DNA of 64,000 nucleotides from Chryseosolibacter sp964493505 (GTDB lineage Bacteria; Bacteroidota; Bacteroidia; Cytophagales; Cyclobacteriaceae): the NCBI GenBank assembly GCA_964493505.1, contig CAZBNP010000003.1, forward strand, positions 1-64,000, given 5' to 3'. The position numbers and the translations under genes were made by a program. This document shows, in pieces, positions 9,605 to 18,405 of this stretch (position 1 is the first letter of the stretch; every line of letters starts with the position of its first letter). Below the pieces are notes generated by a model that did no database searches, was not told the origin of the DNA, and was given only the letters and a program-made list of their open reading frames with translations.

Positions 9605-10624
9605 ATGGATGCCAGTGTCAGAAAGATAATGACGGAGCTCAAAGCCGGAAAGTATGCGCCGGTCTATTTTCTGCAGGGAGAGGAGCCTTTCTATATAGAC
9701 CTTATCTCCGATTATATTGAGGAGCACGCCTTGTCGCCGGCTGAAAAGAGCTTCAACCAAGTGGTAGTGTACGGGAAAGATGTAACCGTAGCGACCATCC
9801 TGACACACGCCAGGCGCTTTCCGATGATGGCGGAAAGACAGGTGGTGATCGTAAAGGAAGCCCAGGATATTCCCGACCTGAACAGGGAGGTGGGAACTAA
9901 ACTACTTCTGGATTACGTGCAAAAACCCGCGCCCACGACGGTGCTCGTGGTTTGTCATAAGCACAAAAGCCTTGACAAGCGCCGCGAATTGGGAAAAAAG
10001 ATAGATAAGTACACAACATCCTTAACATTCAAAAAGACCTACGAAAACCAGTTGGGGGCGTTTATAGAAGAGTATGCCCGTGAGAAGAAGGTTTCGATAG
10101 ACCACCGGGCGGTTATTGCGCTTGCCGAATACGTTGGTAACGACCTCCATCGACTGGCCAATGAGATTGATAAACTCATGATCACCGTAAAAGGCGGTGC
10201 GATTACTATCGATCACGTTATCAACGGGGTAGGGGTAAGCAAAGAATACAACATCTTTGAACTGCAGAAGGCGATTATCCGGAAGGACCCGGTGCTGGCA
10301 AACAGAATTGTAAACTATTTCGAAGCCAACACCCGGAAGAACCCCATGATACCGGTAGTAGCCTTTCTGTTCGCTTTTTTCAGCAAGCTGCTTGCCGCGA
10401 CTGCCTGTGAAGATAAATCTGAAAAGGGCCTTATCAGCGCGCTGAAGATCAGCCCGTATGCAACCCGCGACTACCTGGCGGCCCTGCGACACTATTCTAC
10501 AGAGAAGATCATTGATGTCATCGGATCGCTCAAGAAAGCCGATCTCAAACTGAAAGGTGTGAACACAGGGTCGGAAACAGAAGGGCAGATTCTTCGGGAG
10601 CTGATCTACCGTATTGTCTATTGA
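9605..10624 (+). CDS. holA: DNA polymerase III subunit delta
   Basis: 339 aa from ATG 9605; a TTG at 9599 in the same frame would add two residues. The N-terminus (APVYFLQGEEPFYIDLI) is the characteristic HolA start, equivalent to the degenerate P-loop region. The middle (LANEIDKLMI) and the C-terminal helical collar match the family in order and length. Known role: delta opens the beta clamp in the clamp-loader complex during replication. It directly follows the rhomboid gene with almost no spacing. The role assignment is firm; the link with the rhomboid is probably only positional. Confidence 0.93.
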   Translation: MDASVRKIMTELKAGKYAPVYFLQGEEPFYIDLISDYIEEHALSPAEKSFNQVVVYGKDVTVATILTHARRFPMMAERQVVIVKEAQDIPDLNREVGTKLLLDYVQKPAPTTVLVVCHKHKSLDKRRELGKKIDKYTTSLTFKKTYENQLGAFIEEYAREKKVSIDHRAVIALAEYVGNDLHRLANEIDKLMITVKGGAITIDHVINGVGVSKEYNIFELQKAIIRKDPVLANRIVNYFEANTRKNPMIPVVAFLFAFFSKLLAATACEDKSEKGLISALKISPYATRDYLAALRHYSTEKIIDVIGSLKKADLKLKGVNTGSETEGQILRELIYRIVY

Positions 10625-10765
10625 CCTCCGGTTATCGCTCTCGCAGGGAGATCCCGAAAACAAGCAAAGTGGCTTATTTCTTAATTTCGTGATTTCCTCC
10701 TTATTTTGGTCCTTTAATTGCAATAAACACAGGTCGGTAGAGTTCTAGAATCAAAAACGTTAAAT

Positions 10766-13700
10766 GTGAGGATCTTAATTGGTAGTGCCTGTCTTATCCT
10801 GTCTATCGTCGCGGCTGACGCGCAGCATCAACTTTCACAGACTAAAGCAGAGCGGCTTTATCAAAAAGGCGCTGAACTGATTGTTCACGAGAACTACGGC
10901 GCCGCGCGCAAGGTATTCGCCGACTTCCTCGACGAATCATCGCCCACCGATCCGCGCCGCAGCGAAGCCACCTATTACCGGGCGTTCAGCGCTCTCAACC
11001 TCGGGCACTCCGATGGCGAAAAGCTCATCGAAAGGTATATCTCCCAGTATCCGTCGACACCGAAGGCAGCCACAGCATATTATGACCTGGCGCTGTTTTT
11101 CTATAACGACAGCAAATTTGTAAAGGCGGTGCAGTATTTCCGGAAGGTAGATTTTCCGGCGCTTACGCAGGGCCAGCAGAGTGAAGGTCATTTTAAGTGG
11201 GGCTACAGTCACTTCAACCAGAAGCAACTCGACGACGCACTTACACAATTCAACTTTGTGAAGAAACAAAGCAATGCCTGGTCGCCGGCTGCCAACTATT
11301 ACGCCGGATTTATCGAGTACTCCAACGGCATGTATGACGAAGCCCTCACAGATCTTAAGAAGGCCGAGACACAGGCGTCGTATGCGACAATTGTTCCCTA
11401 CCTGATCGCGAATGTCTACTACAAGAAAAGGGAATACGACGAACTTCTGGCGTACACGGCCACCCTCGCCAACCGATCGGGCATTCAGAACCGGAAAGAG
11501 ATCTCCATGCTCACCGCCGAGGCCCACTACTTTAAGGGAGATTACGCAAAGGCGGCGCAGGCTTACGAAGATTTCCTTAAAGACAATCCGGGAAGCGCGG
11601 AGGGGAGTTTGCTTTTCCGGGCAGGTTATTCTCACTACGCCCTCAACCAGACCGATAAAGCCGTCGCTTATCTCAGCAAGTCGGCCGCGAGCAGAGATTC
11701 GGTCAGCTACTACGCGTCTTACTACCTCGGCATCGTGTACCTGAAGAACGGAGAGAAACCCCTTGCATTAAACGCCTTCGATTATTCCCGTCGTGTTCCG
11801 AATGATCCAAAGCTCGCTGAAGACGCGAGTTTCCAGTTCGCCAAGGTGTCGTACGACGCAGGGCGTACCGATCAGTCGATCAATGAGTTTGAACGGTTCC
11901 TCCAGCAGTACCCCGGCAGCAGCTATGCCAATGAGGCAAAGGAGTGGCTGGCGCAGGCTTATGTGCATGGCAATAACTTCCAGAAAGCCATTGAATACAT
12001 TGAGTCGCTGCCGTCGAAGAATCCCCGGGTACGACAGGCCTATCAAAAGGCAACGTACCTGATGGGCGCAGAGCTGTTCAATAAGAACCAGTACGACGAA
12101 GCGATTCGCGCCTTCGAGAAGTCGCTGGCGTACCCGAGTGACAACACGTACGTATCCCTCGCCAGTTTGTGGGCGGGAGAAGCGTATTCCATTACCGGCA
12201 AACCTGAAGACGCGGCCAGACACTATCAAAAGGTAGTCACCACCAATACGTCGGATCCCTACATTATCGCGAAAGCGCGTTATGGAATGGGGTACGCATT
12301 CTTTAACCTGAAGAACTACGAACGGGCGCTCTTTAATTTCCGGGAATTTACCGGGAAGTCTGATCGGGGAACGCCGAACTATGTCGATGGCCTGGTGCGC
12401 CTGGCAGATTGCTATTACGTCAGCAAGCAGTATGATATCGCCTTGACCACCTATAACGGCGCGCGCAACATCGGCTCGCCCGACAACGATTACATCCTGC
12501 TGCAGACCGGGATGATCAACGGCATTCGTCAGAACTACGCGGAGGCGCGCAATCATTTCACCGCTTTGATCGAGAACTACCCCCGGTCTACACACCGCGA
12601 CGAGGCCCTGTACCAGCGCGCACAGTTTGACATCGAACAGGGTAGCTATCAGGCATCGGTCGACGGGTTATCGCAGCTTATTCGCGAAAGTTCGCATTCG
12701 AAGTTCCTGCCTTATGCCTATATGCGTCGTGCTTCGTCCTACTACAACCTGAGACAATATGACCGCACGATCGCCGATTACAGCACGGTAGTCAGACAGT
12801 TCACCAATCACCCGCTGGCACAGGAAGCGTTGCTGCCGTTGCAGGATGCGTTGTCTCAGGCTGGCCGCTCCGGTGAATTCGATTCCTACATGGCACATTT
12901 CAAGCGGGCGAATCCCGAGAACAAGGGTGTGGAAGCGATCGAATTCGAGACAGCGAAGAACGCCTTCTTCGGTCAGCAATATCCCGCAGCTGCGATCGCA
13001 CTTAACAACTTTATCGTGAACTACCCGCAGAGTACGCGTCTGCAAGAGGCTCGGTACTACGTCGCCGAATCCTATTTCCGGATGGAAGACTTCGGTAAAG
13101 CGTTGCCGTTGTATGAGCAGCTCGCGGAAGACAAGAACTTCCACCTGGGTAACCGCGTCGTGTCGCGGGCGGCCGAGATAAATTTCCGGCGAGGAAACTA
13201 CGGGGCAGCGATCGGCCATTACCATCACCTTGAGAGACTTTCGGCCAATAAGGTCGAGCAATACACGGCATGGGCCGGGCTGATGGATGCGTTCTTCCTG
13301 TCGGAACGATATGATTCGTCCGATGTGTACGCCCGCACCATTCTCCAACACGGTGCCGTAAACGCAGGCGGACAGAACAAAGCTTCCCTGTACCTCGGAA
13401 AAAGCGCCTTTCAGCAGGGCGACTTTGAAGGTGCGAAAGACGAGTTCATCAATACCCTGAACACCGCGCAGGATGAATACGGCGCCGAAGCGAAGTATCT
13501 GCTTGCCGAGATACAATTCCGCCAGAAAGAGTACAAGCAGAGTTATGAAACGTTGTTGGGACTGACCGAAGATTTCGCTGCCTACGATGAATGGGTAGGC
13601 AGAGCCTTTCTTCTGATGGCTGACAATTTTCTCGCGATGGACCAGACGTTTCAGGCGCGTGCGACATTGGAGTCGCTCGTGGATAATTTCCCGCTTCAGC

Positions 13701-13816
13701 AGATCAAAGACGCCGCCCGCCTGAAACTCCGCGGCATCGATCACGCAGAGGAGGAGAAGAAGAAGAGACTTGAAGCTGATACACTGGCAACTGACACCCT
13801 TCAAATTAACCGATGA
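10766..13816 (+). CDS. Giant periplasmic TPR-repeat protein of the Tol/Ton-like operon
   Basis: 1016 aa, starting at GTG 10766; the overlapping ATG at 10764 is followed at once by a stop. A signal peptide (about 1-20, ending ADAQ) precedes more than 20 tandem TPR-like helical pairs that run to the end (recurring YxxGxxY and A/G-rich helices). The C-terminal tail is charged (EEEKKKRLEAD). The stop overlaps the next gene's ATG by 4 bp. Context (barrel, SPOR, ExbB, ExbD, TonB) suggests a periplasmic scaffold for an energised envelope complex, somewhat like CpoB of the Tol system. That comparison is inference. No catalytic domain is visible. Confidence 0.85.
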   Translation: MRILIGSACLILSIVAADAQHQLSQTKAERLYQKGAELIVHENYGAARKVFADFLDESSPTDPRRSEATYYRAFSALNLGHSDGEKLIERYISQYPSTPKAATAYYDLALFFYNDSKFVKAVQYFRKVDFPALTQGQQSEGHFKWGYSHFNQKQLDDALTQFNFVKKQSNAWSPAANYYAGFIEYSNGMYDEALTDLKKAETQASYATIVPYLIANVYYKKREYDELLAYTATLANRSGIQNRKEISMLTAEAHYFKGDYAKAAQAYEDFLKDNPGSAEGSLLFRAGYSHYALNQTDKAVAYLSKSAASRDSVSYYASYYLGIVYLKNGEKPLALNAFDYSRRVPNDPKLAEDASFQFAKVSYDAGRTDQSINEFERFLQQYPGSSYANEAKEWLAQAYVHGNNFQKAIEYIESLPSKNPRVRQAYQKATYLMGAELFNKNQYDEAIRAFEKSLAYPSDNTYVSLASLWAGEAYSITGKPEDAARHYQKVVTTNTSDPYIIAKARYGMGYAFFNLKNYERALFNFREFTGKSDRGTPNYVDGLVRLADCYYVSKQYDIALTTYNGARNIGSPDNDYILLQTGMINGIRQNYAEARNHFTALIENYPRSTHRDEALYQRAQFDIEQGSYQASVDGLSQLIRESSHSKFLPYAYMRRASSYYNLRQYDRTIADYSTVVRQFTNHPLAQEALLPLQDALSQAGRSGEFDSYMAHFKRANPENKGVEAIEFETAKNAFFGQQYPAAAIALNNFIVNYPQSTRLQEARYYVAESYFRMEDFGKALPLYEQLAEDKNFHLGNRVVSRAAEINFRRGNYGAAIGHYHHLERLSANKVEQYTAWAGLMDAFFLSERYDSSDVYARTILQHGAVNAGGQNKASLYLGKSAFQQGDFEGAKDEFINTLNTAQDEYGAEAKYLLAEIQFRQKEYKQSYETLLGLTEDFAAYDEWVGRAFLLMADNFLAMDQTFQARATLESLVDNFPLQQIKDAARLKLRGIDHAEEEKKKRLEADTLATDTLQINR

Positions 13817-15483
13817 GAATGAAAATGGCAGATAGGTTTAACGTAGTGCGAGCAGGTGTTCTGGTCGCCGTCATTTCATTGGTCATGTATCATGACGGGA
13901 TGGGTCAGGACCAGTCTACGGAACTGGAGGACGTGACTATCGAGATTGTCGAAGAAAGAGAGATCACACTCCCCCCGGCCATTCGCAACTATGAGAAGGT
14001 ACCACCGCGGCCGGCGGATGATTCAAGGCCGTCGTTCTCGTACGATTTTCACCCGTTTAGTTTTCAGGCGTCACAGATCAATCCGGCGATCAGGCCCTTG
14101 AGGTTGAAGCAGGAGAATCCCACCAATGTCTTTGGAGGATATCTCAGCGCGGGGTATGGCAACTACGCATCCCCTTATCTCGAAGGGTTTGTCAATTCGC
14201 GTCGCGACCGTAACAAGCTGGTGGGAGCGCATGGTTTCCTCCGGAATTCGGGTAAGGGGCCCGTTGATGGAAAAAACTCAGCCGGAGGCTCTTCGGGACT
14301 TTCGGTATATGGGAAGGGTTTTAACGACTTCATTTCCTTGTCAGCGGAGGCGGCATTCGAACACCGGTTTACGCATTTCTACGGATACCCGGCAGGGGCG
14401 ACGGTGGAAGCGGATGATATCCGGCAGGCGTACAATACCTTTAGTCTTACAGGCGAATTGTCGAATACAAAAAACACACGGTTTGCATGGCAGCTTGGCG
14501 CCGGCTTCAGCCACATGGCCGACAAACATGAAGCGCGTGAGTCGGAAGCCGATTTTGCTTTTAAGTCTTCCTATTCGCTGAATGAACAATCCGCCATTGC
14601 TATTGATGCCGGATACGCGATCATCAACCGCAAAGATTCGGTTGTTGAAGCTACACCGAGAAGCCTGTTCACGGTCAATCCGCGGTATGAATTCCATCCG
14701 ATCGAGGATCTCAAGCTGAGCGTCGGAGTGGTAGCGGCTTTCGAGAACGACTCGATCGGCAGCAAGGACGTACACTTATATCCCGACCTGCGCGCAGCCT
14801 ATCCGCTGAGTCCTTCGGTGGATGTCACGGCTTCACTGTCGGGTGGGATGGAGAAAGTTTCCTTGCGTACGCTATCGAATGAGAATATGTGGGTAGGGTC
14901 GGCAATTCCGATTCACCATACCAACAAGCTGATCGATCTTCAGGCGGCAGTGCATACCCGGTTCGGCAATAAGGTAGCCTTTACCGGAGGGTTCTCTTTT
15001 GCTTCGCTGAAGCATTTCTATTTCTTCAGGAACCTCGCGGCAGACCCCTCCCGGTTTACCACTGTCTACGATGATGTAACGCGGACGAATGTATTCGCTT
15101 CGCTTGGCTTTGCGCAGTCAGAGGCATTTAAGTTCCTGTTACGGGGCGATGCTTATGGATACAACGCCGACAAGGAAGCGCAGGCATGGCATCGCCCTGC
15201 GTACAAAGTCACCGGCGAGGCATCTGCTAATGTGTCAGGCAAGTTCCTCGTTGATGTTAGCCTGATTTCGCAGGGAGGTATGCATGCGTATGATCCCACG
15301 AACGATTCCCAGGTAAAGCTCGACGCAGCTTTTGATCTCAACATCAGGACTGAGTACCTCTTTTCTCAAAGCTTTTCGATCTTCGCCCAGTTCAACAATG
15401 TCATCTCCAACGAGTACCCGCTGTTCCTGAATTACCCGGTGAGAGGATTTCAGGCGCTCGGTGGTTTGACCTGGAGCTTTTAG
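13813..15483 (+). CDS. Outer-membrane beta-barrel protein coupled to the giant TPR gene
   Basis: 556 aa. The start overlaps the preceding stop (ATGA). A signal segment is followed by an acidic, Pro-rich stretch (about 35-75), then alternating-hydrophobicity beta strands to the end. The protein finishes with GGLTWSF, an aromatic C-terminus typical of barrels inserted by BAM. It resembles the barrel part of TonB-dependent receptors, but no plug domain or TonB box is clear. Its tight coupling to the TPR protein and its place ahead of ExbB/ExbD/TonB suggest it is the outer-membrane end of that machine. Function is otherwise unknown. Confidence 0.8.
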   Translation: MRMKMADRFNVVRAGVLVAVISLVMYHDGMGQDQSTELEDVTIEIVEEREITLPPAIRNYEKVPPRPADDSRPSFSYDFHPFSFQASQINPAIRPLRLKQENPTNVFGGYLSAGYGNYASPYLEGFVNSRRDRNKLVGAHGFLRNSGKGPVDGKNSAGGSSGLSVYGKGFNDFISLSAEAAFEHRFTHFYGYPAGATVEADDIRQAYNTFSLTGELSNTKNTRFAWQLGAGFSHMADKHEARESEADFAFKSSYSLNEQSAIAIDAGYAIINRKDSVVEATPRSLFTVNPRYEFHPIEDLKLSVGVVAAFENDSIGSKDVHLYPDLRAAYPLSPSVDVTASLSGGMEKVSLRTLSNENMWVGSAIPIHHTNKLIDLQAAVHTRFGNKVAFTGGFSFASLKHFYFFRNLAADPSRFTTVYDDVTRTNVFASLGFAQSEAFKFLLRGDAYGYNADKEAQAWHRPAYKVTGEASANVSGKFLVDVSLISQGGMHAYDPTNDSQVKLDAAFDLNIRTEYLFSQSFSIFAQFNNVISNEYPLFLNYPVRGFQALGGLTWSF

Positions 15484-15498
15484 GTTGATAGGTGCGGG

Positions 15499-15529
15499 TT
15501 TGTAAGGCTCGGAAATTCTACTATTTTTG
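15499..15529 (+). promoter_or_regulatory. Bacteroidota-type promoter upstream of the SPOR/ExbB/ExbD/TonB genes
   Basis: TTTG at 15499-15502 and TATTTTTG at 15522-15529 are separated by exactly 19 bases. This matches the published Bacteroidota primary sigma factor consensus TTTG-N19-TAnnTTTG. Transcription should start a few bases downstream, leaving a leader of about 25 bases before the ATG at 15562. It lets the SPOR-to-TonB genes be expressed separately from the TPR/barrel pair upstream. Confidence 0.75.
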
Positions 15530-15561
15530 TACGTTAAACGCACCTGTGAACCCCTAATTCA

Positions 15562-16344
15562 ATGGCAAGGAAAAAAGAACCGGAAGATCAGTCGGAGGAA
15601 CCCAACGATCAGAACAATAACAACGACGACACCTTTGGCCTCCCCGAGATTGAATACGAACCAATCGAGCGGGAAACACCTCCTTCACCTGACACTTCTG
15701 AGGCGGAACCTGCGCAAGAGGCCGATCAAACAGAGGAGATAGATGACGAGCAAACCATAACCAACACAGATATGGAGAGAGACGACGTTCGCCAAAACGA
15801 ATACAATACAACGTATTACGATGAAGACGAAGGTGGATCACCCTGGCCGAAAATACTGGGTATTTTGTTCTTTCTTGTTCTCATAGGCGGTGCGGCGTGG
15901 TGGTATTTTGGGATCAAGAAACCGAACGATACAGCGGCGAGACTGGAGCGCGAAAGAGTAGAACAGTTACAGCTTGACTCAGCCCGTCGCGCCCAGCAGG
16001 TGCGGGATGCCGAGCAGGCTCGTCTCGCCGAAGAGAATCAGCGCGTGGCCGATTCGTTGGCGGCTGCCGCGGCAATACCTCCGGTGGGCACTATCGAGAC
16101 ACTAAGTGGAAGAACCGGTCGTTATTACGTAGTAGTGGCCAGTGCCATCGACGGCGACCTGCTGATGGACTACGCCCGGGAGCTCAGCGCCAAAGGGGTG
16201 AGCGCGAAAATTATCCCGCCATACGGTAGTGTGAAGTTTCACCGGCTTGCGGTAGCGGAAGGAGATACATTCAATGGTGCCCAGGAAATAGCAAACGGGC
16301 TGAAAGGTAACTACAGTGAGGCATTGTGGGTACTCAAATATTAA
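15562..16344 (+). CDS. SPOR domain-containing inner-membrane protein
   Basis: 260 aa, with no cleavable signal peptide. An acidic, Asn/Glu/Thr-rich cytoplasmic region (1-90) comes first. One membrane helix (about 96-115) follows the residues SPWPK. A charged periplasmic helix rich in Arg/Glu/Ala spans about 125-175. A C-terminal SPOR domain begins GRYYVVVASA. Known: SPOR domains bind denuded septal peptidoglycan. It sits 53 bp before the exbB-like gene, behind its own promoter, so it may tether the ExbB/ExbD/TonB complex to cell-wall sites such as the division septum. That role is inference. Confidence 0.88.
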   Translation: MARKKEPEDQSEEPNDQNNNNDDTFGLPEIEYEPIERETPPSPDTSEAEPAQEADQTEEIDDEQTITNTDMERDDVRQNEYNTTYYDEDEGGSPWPKILGILFFLVLIGGAAWWYFGIKKPNDTAARLERERVEQLQLDSARRAQQVRDAEQARLAEENQRVADSLAAAAAIPPVGTIETLSGRTGRYYVVVASAIDGDLLMDYARELSAKGVSAKIIPPYGSVKFHRLAVAEGDTFNGAQEIANGLKGNYSEALWVLKY

Positions 16345-16397
16345 TGGTACGGTTAATGCTTTAGTTAGTGTCTGACTCAATTTTTTAAACTTCATAA

Positions 16398-17066
16398 ATG
16401 ATTCTTCAAGTCGTTGCAGATTCAACTGCATTTCAAGGTGGAGACGATTCTATTTCAGCGCTGGATCTTGCCGTCCAGGGTGGATTTATGATGATCCCGA
16501 TCTTTGCCCTTTCCGTGATCGCTATCTATTTTTTCTTTGAGCGATTGATGATCATCAACAAGGCAAACCAAAACCCCGACCAGTTTATGAGCAGGGTTAA
16601 GGAGCTTGTTCTCAAGGGTGATATCAGCGGCGCGAAGCTGCTGTGCGCACAGCAGGACAGCCCTGTAGGCCGGATGATTCAAAAGGGATTATCGCGTATT
16701 GGCAACCCGTTGAAGAACATTGAAGCGTCGATAGAGAATGTCGGCAAACTTGAGATCTTCAAACTCGAAAAGAACCTCTCGTCTATTGCTACCATTGCCG
16801 GCGCGGCGCCGATGATGGGGTTCCTCGGAACGGTTATTGGTATGGTCGAAGCCTTTATCGCCATCGCGCAGGAAGAAGGGTCAGTCAGTCCTAAACTCCT
16901 TTCATCCGGTATTTACACCGCGATGATTACAACGGTAGCCGGTTTGGTTGTCGGGATCCTGGCATACCTGGCCTATAATTTCCTGGTCACCAGGGTGCAG
17001 AAGGTTATTCACAAGATGGAGTACACGTCGATCGAGTTTATCGACCTGCTCCAGGAACCGCAATAG
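16398..17066 (+). CDS. MotA/TolQ/ExbB proton channel family protein
   Basis: 222 aa with three predicted membrane helices (about 29-48, 130-155 and 175-200). The family core is clear: IATIAGAAPMMGFLGTVIGM, then a second conserved helix with TAMITTVAGLVVGI. Known: five copies surround an ExbD/TolR dimer and convert proton-motive force into torque or pulling. The ExbD-like and TonB-like genes follow at 32 and 6 bp, giving a complete motor. Whether it acts as Ton (transport) or Tol (envelope constriction) cannot be decided from sequence. The SPOR and TPR neighbours favour a Tol-like role. Confidence 0.93.
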   Translation: MILQVVADSTAFQGGDDSISALDLAVQGGFMMIPIFALSVIAIYFFFERLMIINKANQNPDQFMSRVKELVLKGDISGAKLLCAQQDSPVGRMIQKGLSRIGNPLKNIEASIENVGKLEIFKLEKNLSSIATIAGAAPMMGFLGTVIGMVEAFIAIAQEEGSVSPKLLSSGIYTAMITTVAGLVVGILAYLAYNFLVTRVQKVIHKMEYTSIEFIDLLQEPQ

Positions 17067-17098
17067 CTCATTAACTGTTCTACCTGAAAAGCCGGGTC

Positions 17099-17491
17099 AT
17101 GAATTTTAAGTCCAAGAATCGTGTAGATCCCTCCTTCAGCATGGCGTCCATGACTGACCTGATATTTTTGTTGCTGATATTTTTTATGCTGACGTCTTCG
17201 TTCGTGACCCCATCGGGATTGCCGGTGAATTTGCCGTCGAGCAAATCCAGCACCATCGAAGTTCAGAAAGTGTCGGTGACGGTGACGCAAGACCTTCAGT
17301 ACTTTGTCAACGACAGAAGAGTATCGCGGGCACTGCTGGAAGGCGAATTGAAGAGCCTGCTGTTTGGAACAGCCGGGTCTGTTATTCTGCACATCGACAA
17401 ATCAGTTCCCACGGAACACCTGGTATATGTTGCCGGGATTGCGACCTCGCTCAATGCAAAAGTTGTGATCGCCACAAAACCCGGAAAATAG
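17099..17491 (+). CDS. ExbD/TolR family biopolymer transport protein
   Basis: 130 aa. The N-terminus carries a single membrane helix with the essential aspartate in MTDLIFLLLIFFML. A periplasmic domain follows (VNLPSSKS to the end) containing the family's beta-alpha fold, with the late motif VILHIDKSVP. Length is normal for the family. It lies between the ExbB-like and TonB-like genes and must form the inner dimer of the proton-driven motor. No oddity was seen. Confidence 0.93.
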   Translation: MNFKSKNRVDPSFSMASMTDLIFLLLIFFMLTSSFVTPSGLPVNLPSSKSSTIEVQKVSVTVTQDLQYFVNDRRVSRALLEGELKSLLFGTAGSVILHIDKSVPTEHLVYVAGIATSLNAKVVIATKPGK

Positions 17492-17497
17492 AGAAGT

Positions 17498-18361
17498 ATG
17501 ACAGAGGCACAGGAAAAGAAGAGCAGACGTATCGCGTTGATCACCAGCCTGGGTGCTCACGGGATATTGCTGTTCATACTGTTGCTGATCGTCGCGTGGC
17601 GCGCGCCTAACCCGCCACTTCCCGAATTTGGTATTGAATTGAATTTTGGCATGGATTCCCGCGGCAGCGGTCCTGTCCAGCCTGAGACACTGGTTGGGTC
17701 TGTTGAAGAACAGACACCTGAGGAAGTGGAGGTAGTCGACGATTTGCCCGCGCCCGTGGAAGAAGTCGCTGACGAGCCGGTAGAAGAACCCGTCGAGTCG
17801 GTACAGCCCGAGGTAACAGCCAGGACCGAGAGTCCCGTGGTTGTCGAAGAAAAGAAAGAAGTTAAACCGGCGGAGAAACCGAAAGAGCCTGTGGAAAAGA
17901 AACCTGAACCGAAGCCAGAGGTGAAGGAAGTACCCAAGGCAGTTTATAAGCCGAAGAGCACGGAAGGCAATCCCGGCGATAAGCCCGGTGCGCCCGGAAG
18001 CCAGGGAGACGACGTTAACGCTGCGGGCGACAAGGGAGATCCACAAGGTAATATCGATGCAAAAGCCCTGTATGGTAAGCAGGGTGGCGGTGGTGGCGGT
18101 GTGTCCATGACCGGTTTCGGCACCTTCGGATACCCTGATATCAATACCCCCCAGCTGCCGGGTGAGTCCAACGGTCTTTATGAATTCAAGGTTCATGTCG
18201 ACCAGGAGGGATACGTCACGCGTGTCGAGACAGTGCAACGCGGCCTAAGTGTCGAAGCTGAACGCAGGCTGAAAGCAACCATCCAGAGCCTTCGGTTTAT
18301 TCCCAAAGGAAATCCGCAGGCAGCAGAGGGCAGGATTACCTTCAAAGTTGTATCAGAGTGA
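17498..18361 (+). CDS. TonB/TolA-like energy transducer
   Basis: 287 aa. One N-terminal membrane helix (about 16-33) is followed by a long Glu/Pro/Val/Lys-rich stretch (about 60-155), a Gly-rich linker (about 160-200), and a TonB C-terminal domain with YEFKVHVDQEGYVTRVE and a final GRITFKV strand. The extended Pro/Glu-Lys region can span the periplasm, as in TonB and TolA. It starts 6 bp after the ExbD-like gene, so it is the partner of this motor. Its outer-membrane partner may be the barrel encoded at 13813, which is inference. Confidence 0.88.
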   Translation: MTEAQEKKSRRIALITSLGAHGILLFILLLIVAWRAPNPPLPEFGIELNFGMDSRGSGPVQPETLVGSVEEQTPEEVEVVDDLPAPVEEVADEPVEEPVESVQPEVTARTESPVVVEEKKEVKPAEKPKEPVEKKPEPKPEVKEVPKAVYKPKSTEGNPGDKPGAPGSQGDDVNAAGDKGDPQGNIDAKALYGKQGGGGGGVSMTGFGTFGYPDINTPQLPGESNGLYEFKVHVDQEGYVTRVETVQRGLSVEAERRLKATIQSLRFIPKGNPQAAEGRITFKVVSE

Positions 18362-18405
18362 TTTTCTGAAGTGTGCCGTAAACATTCCATCTTTTCTATT
18401 CAGGG

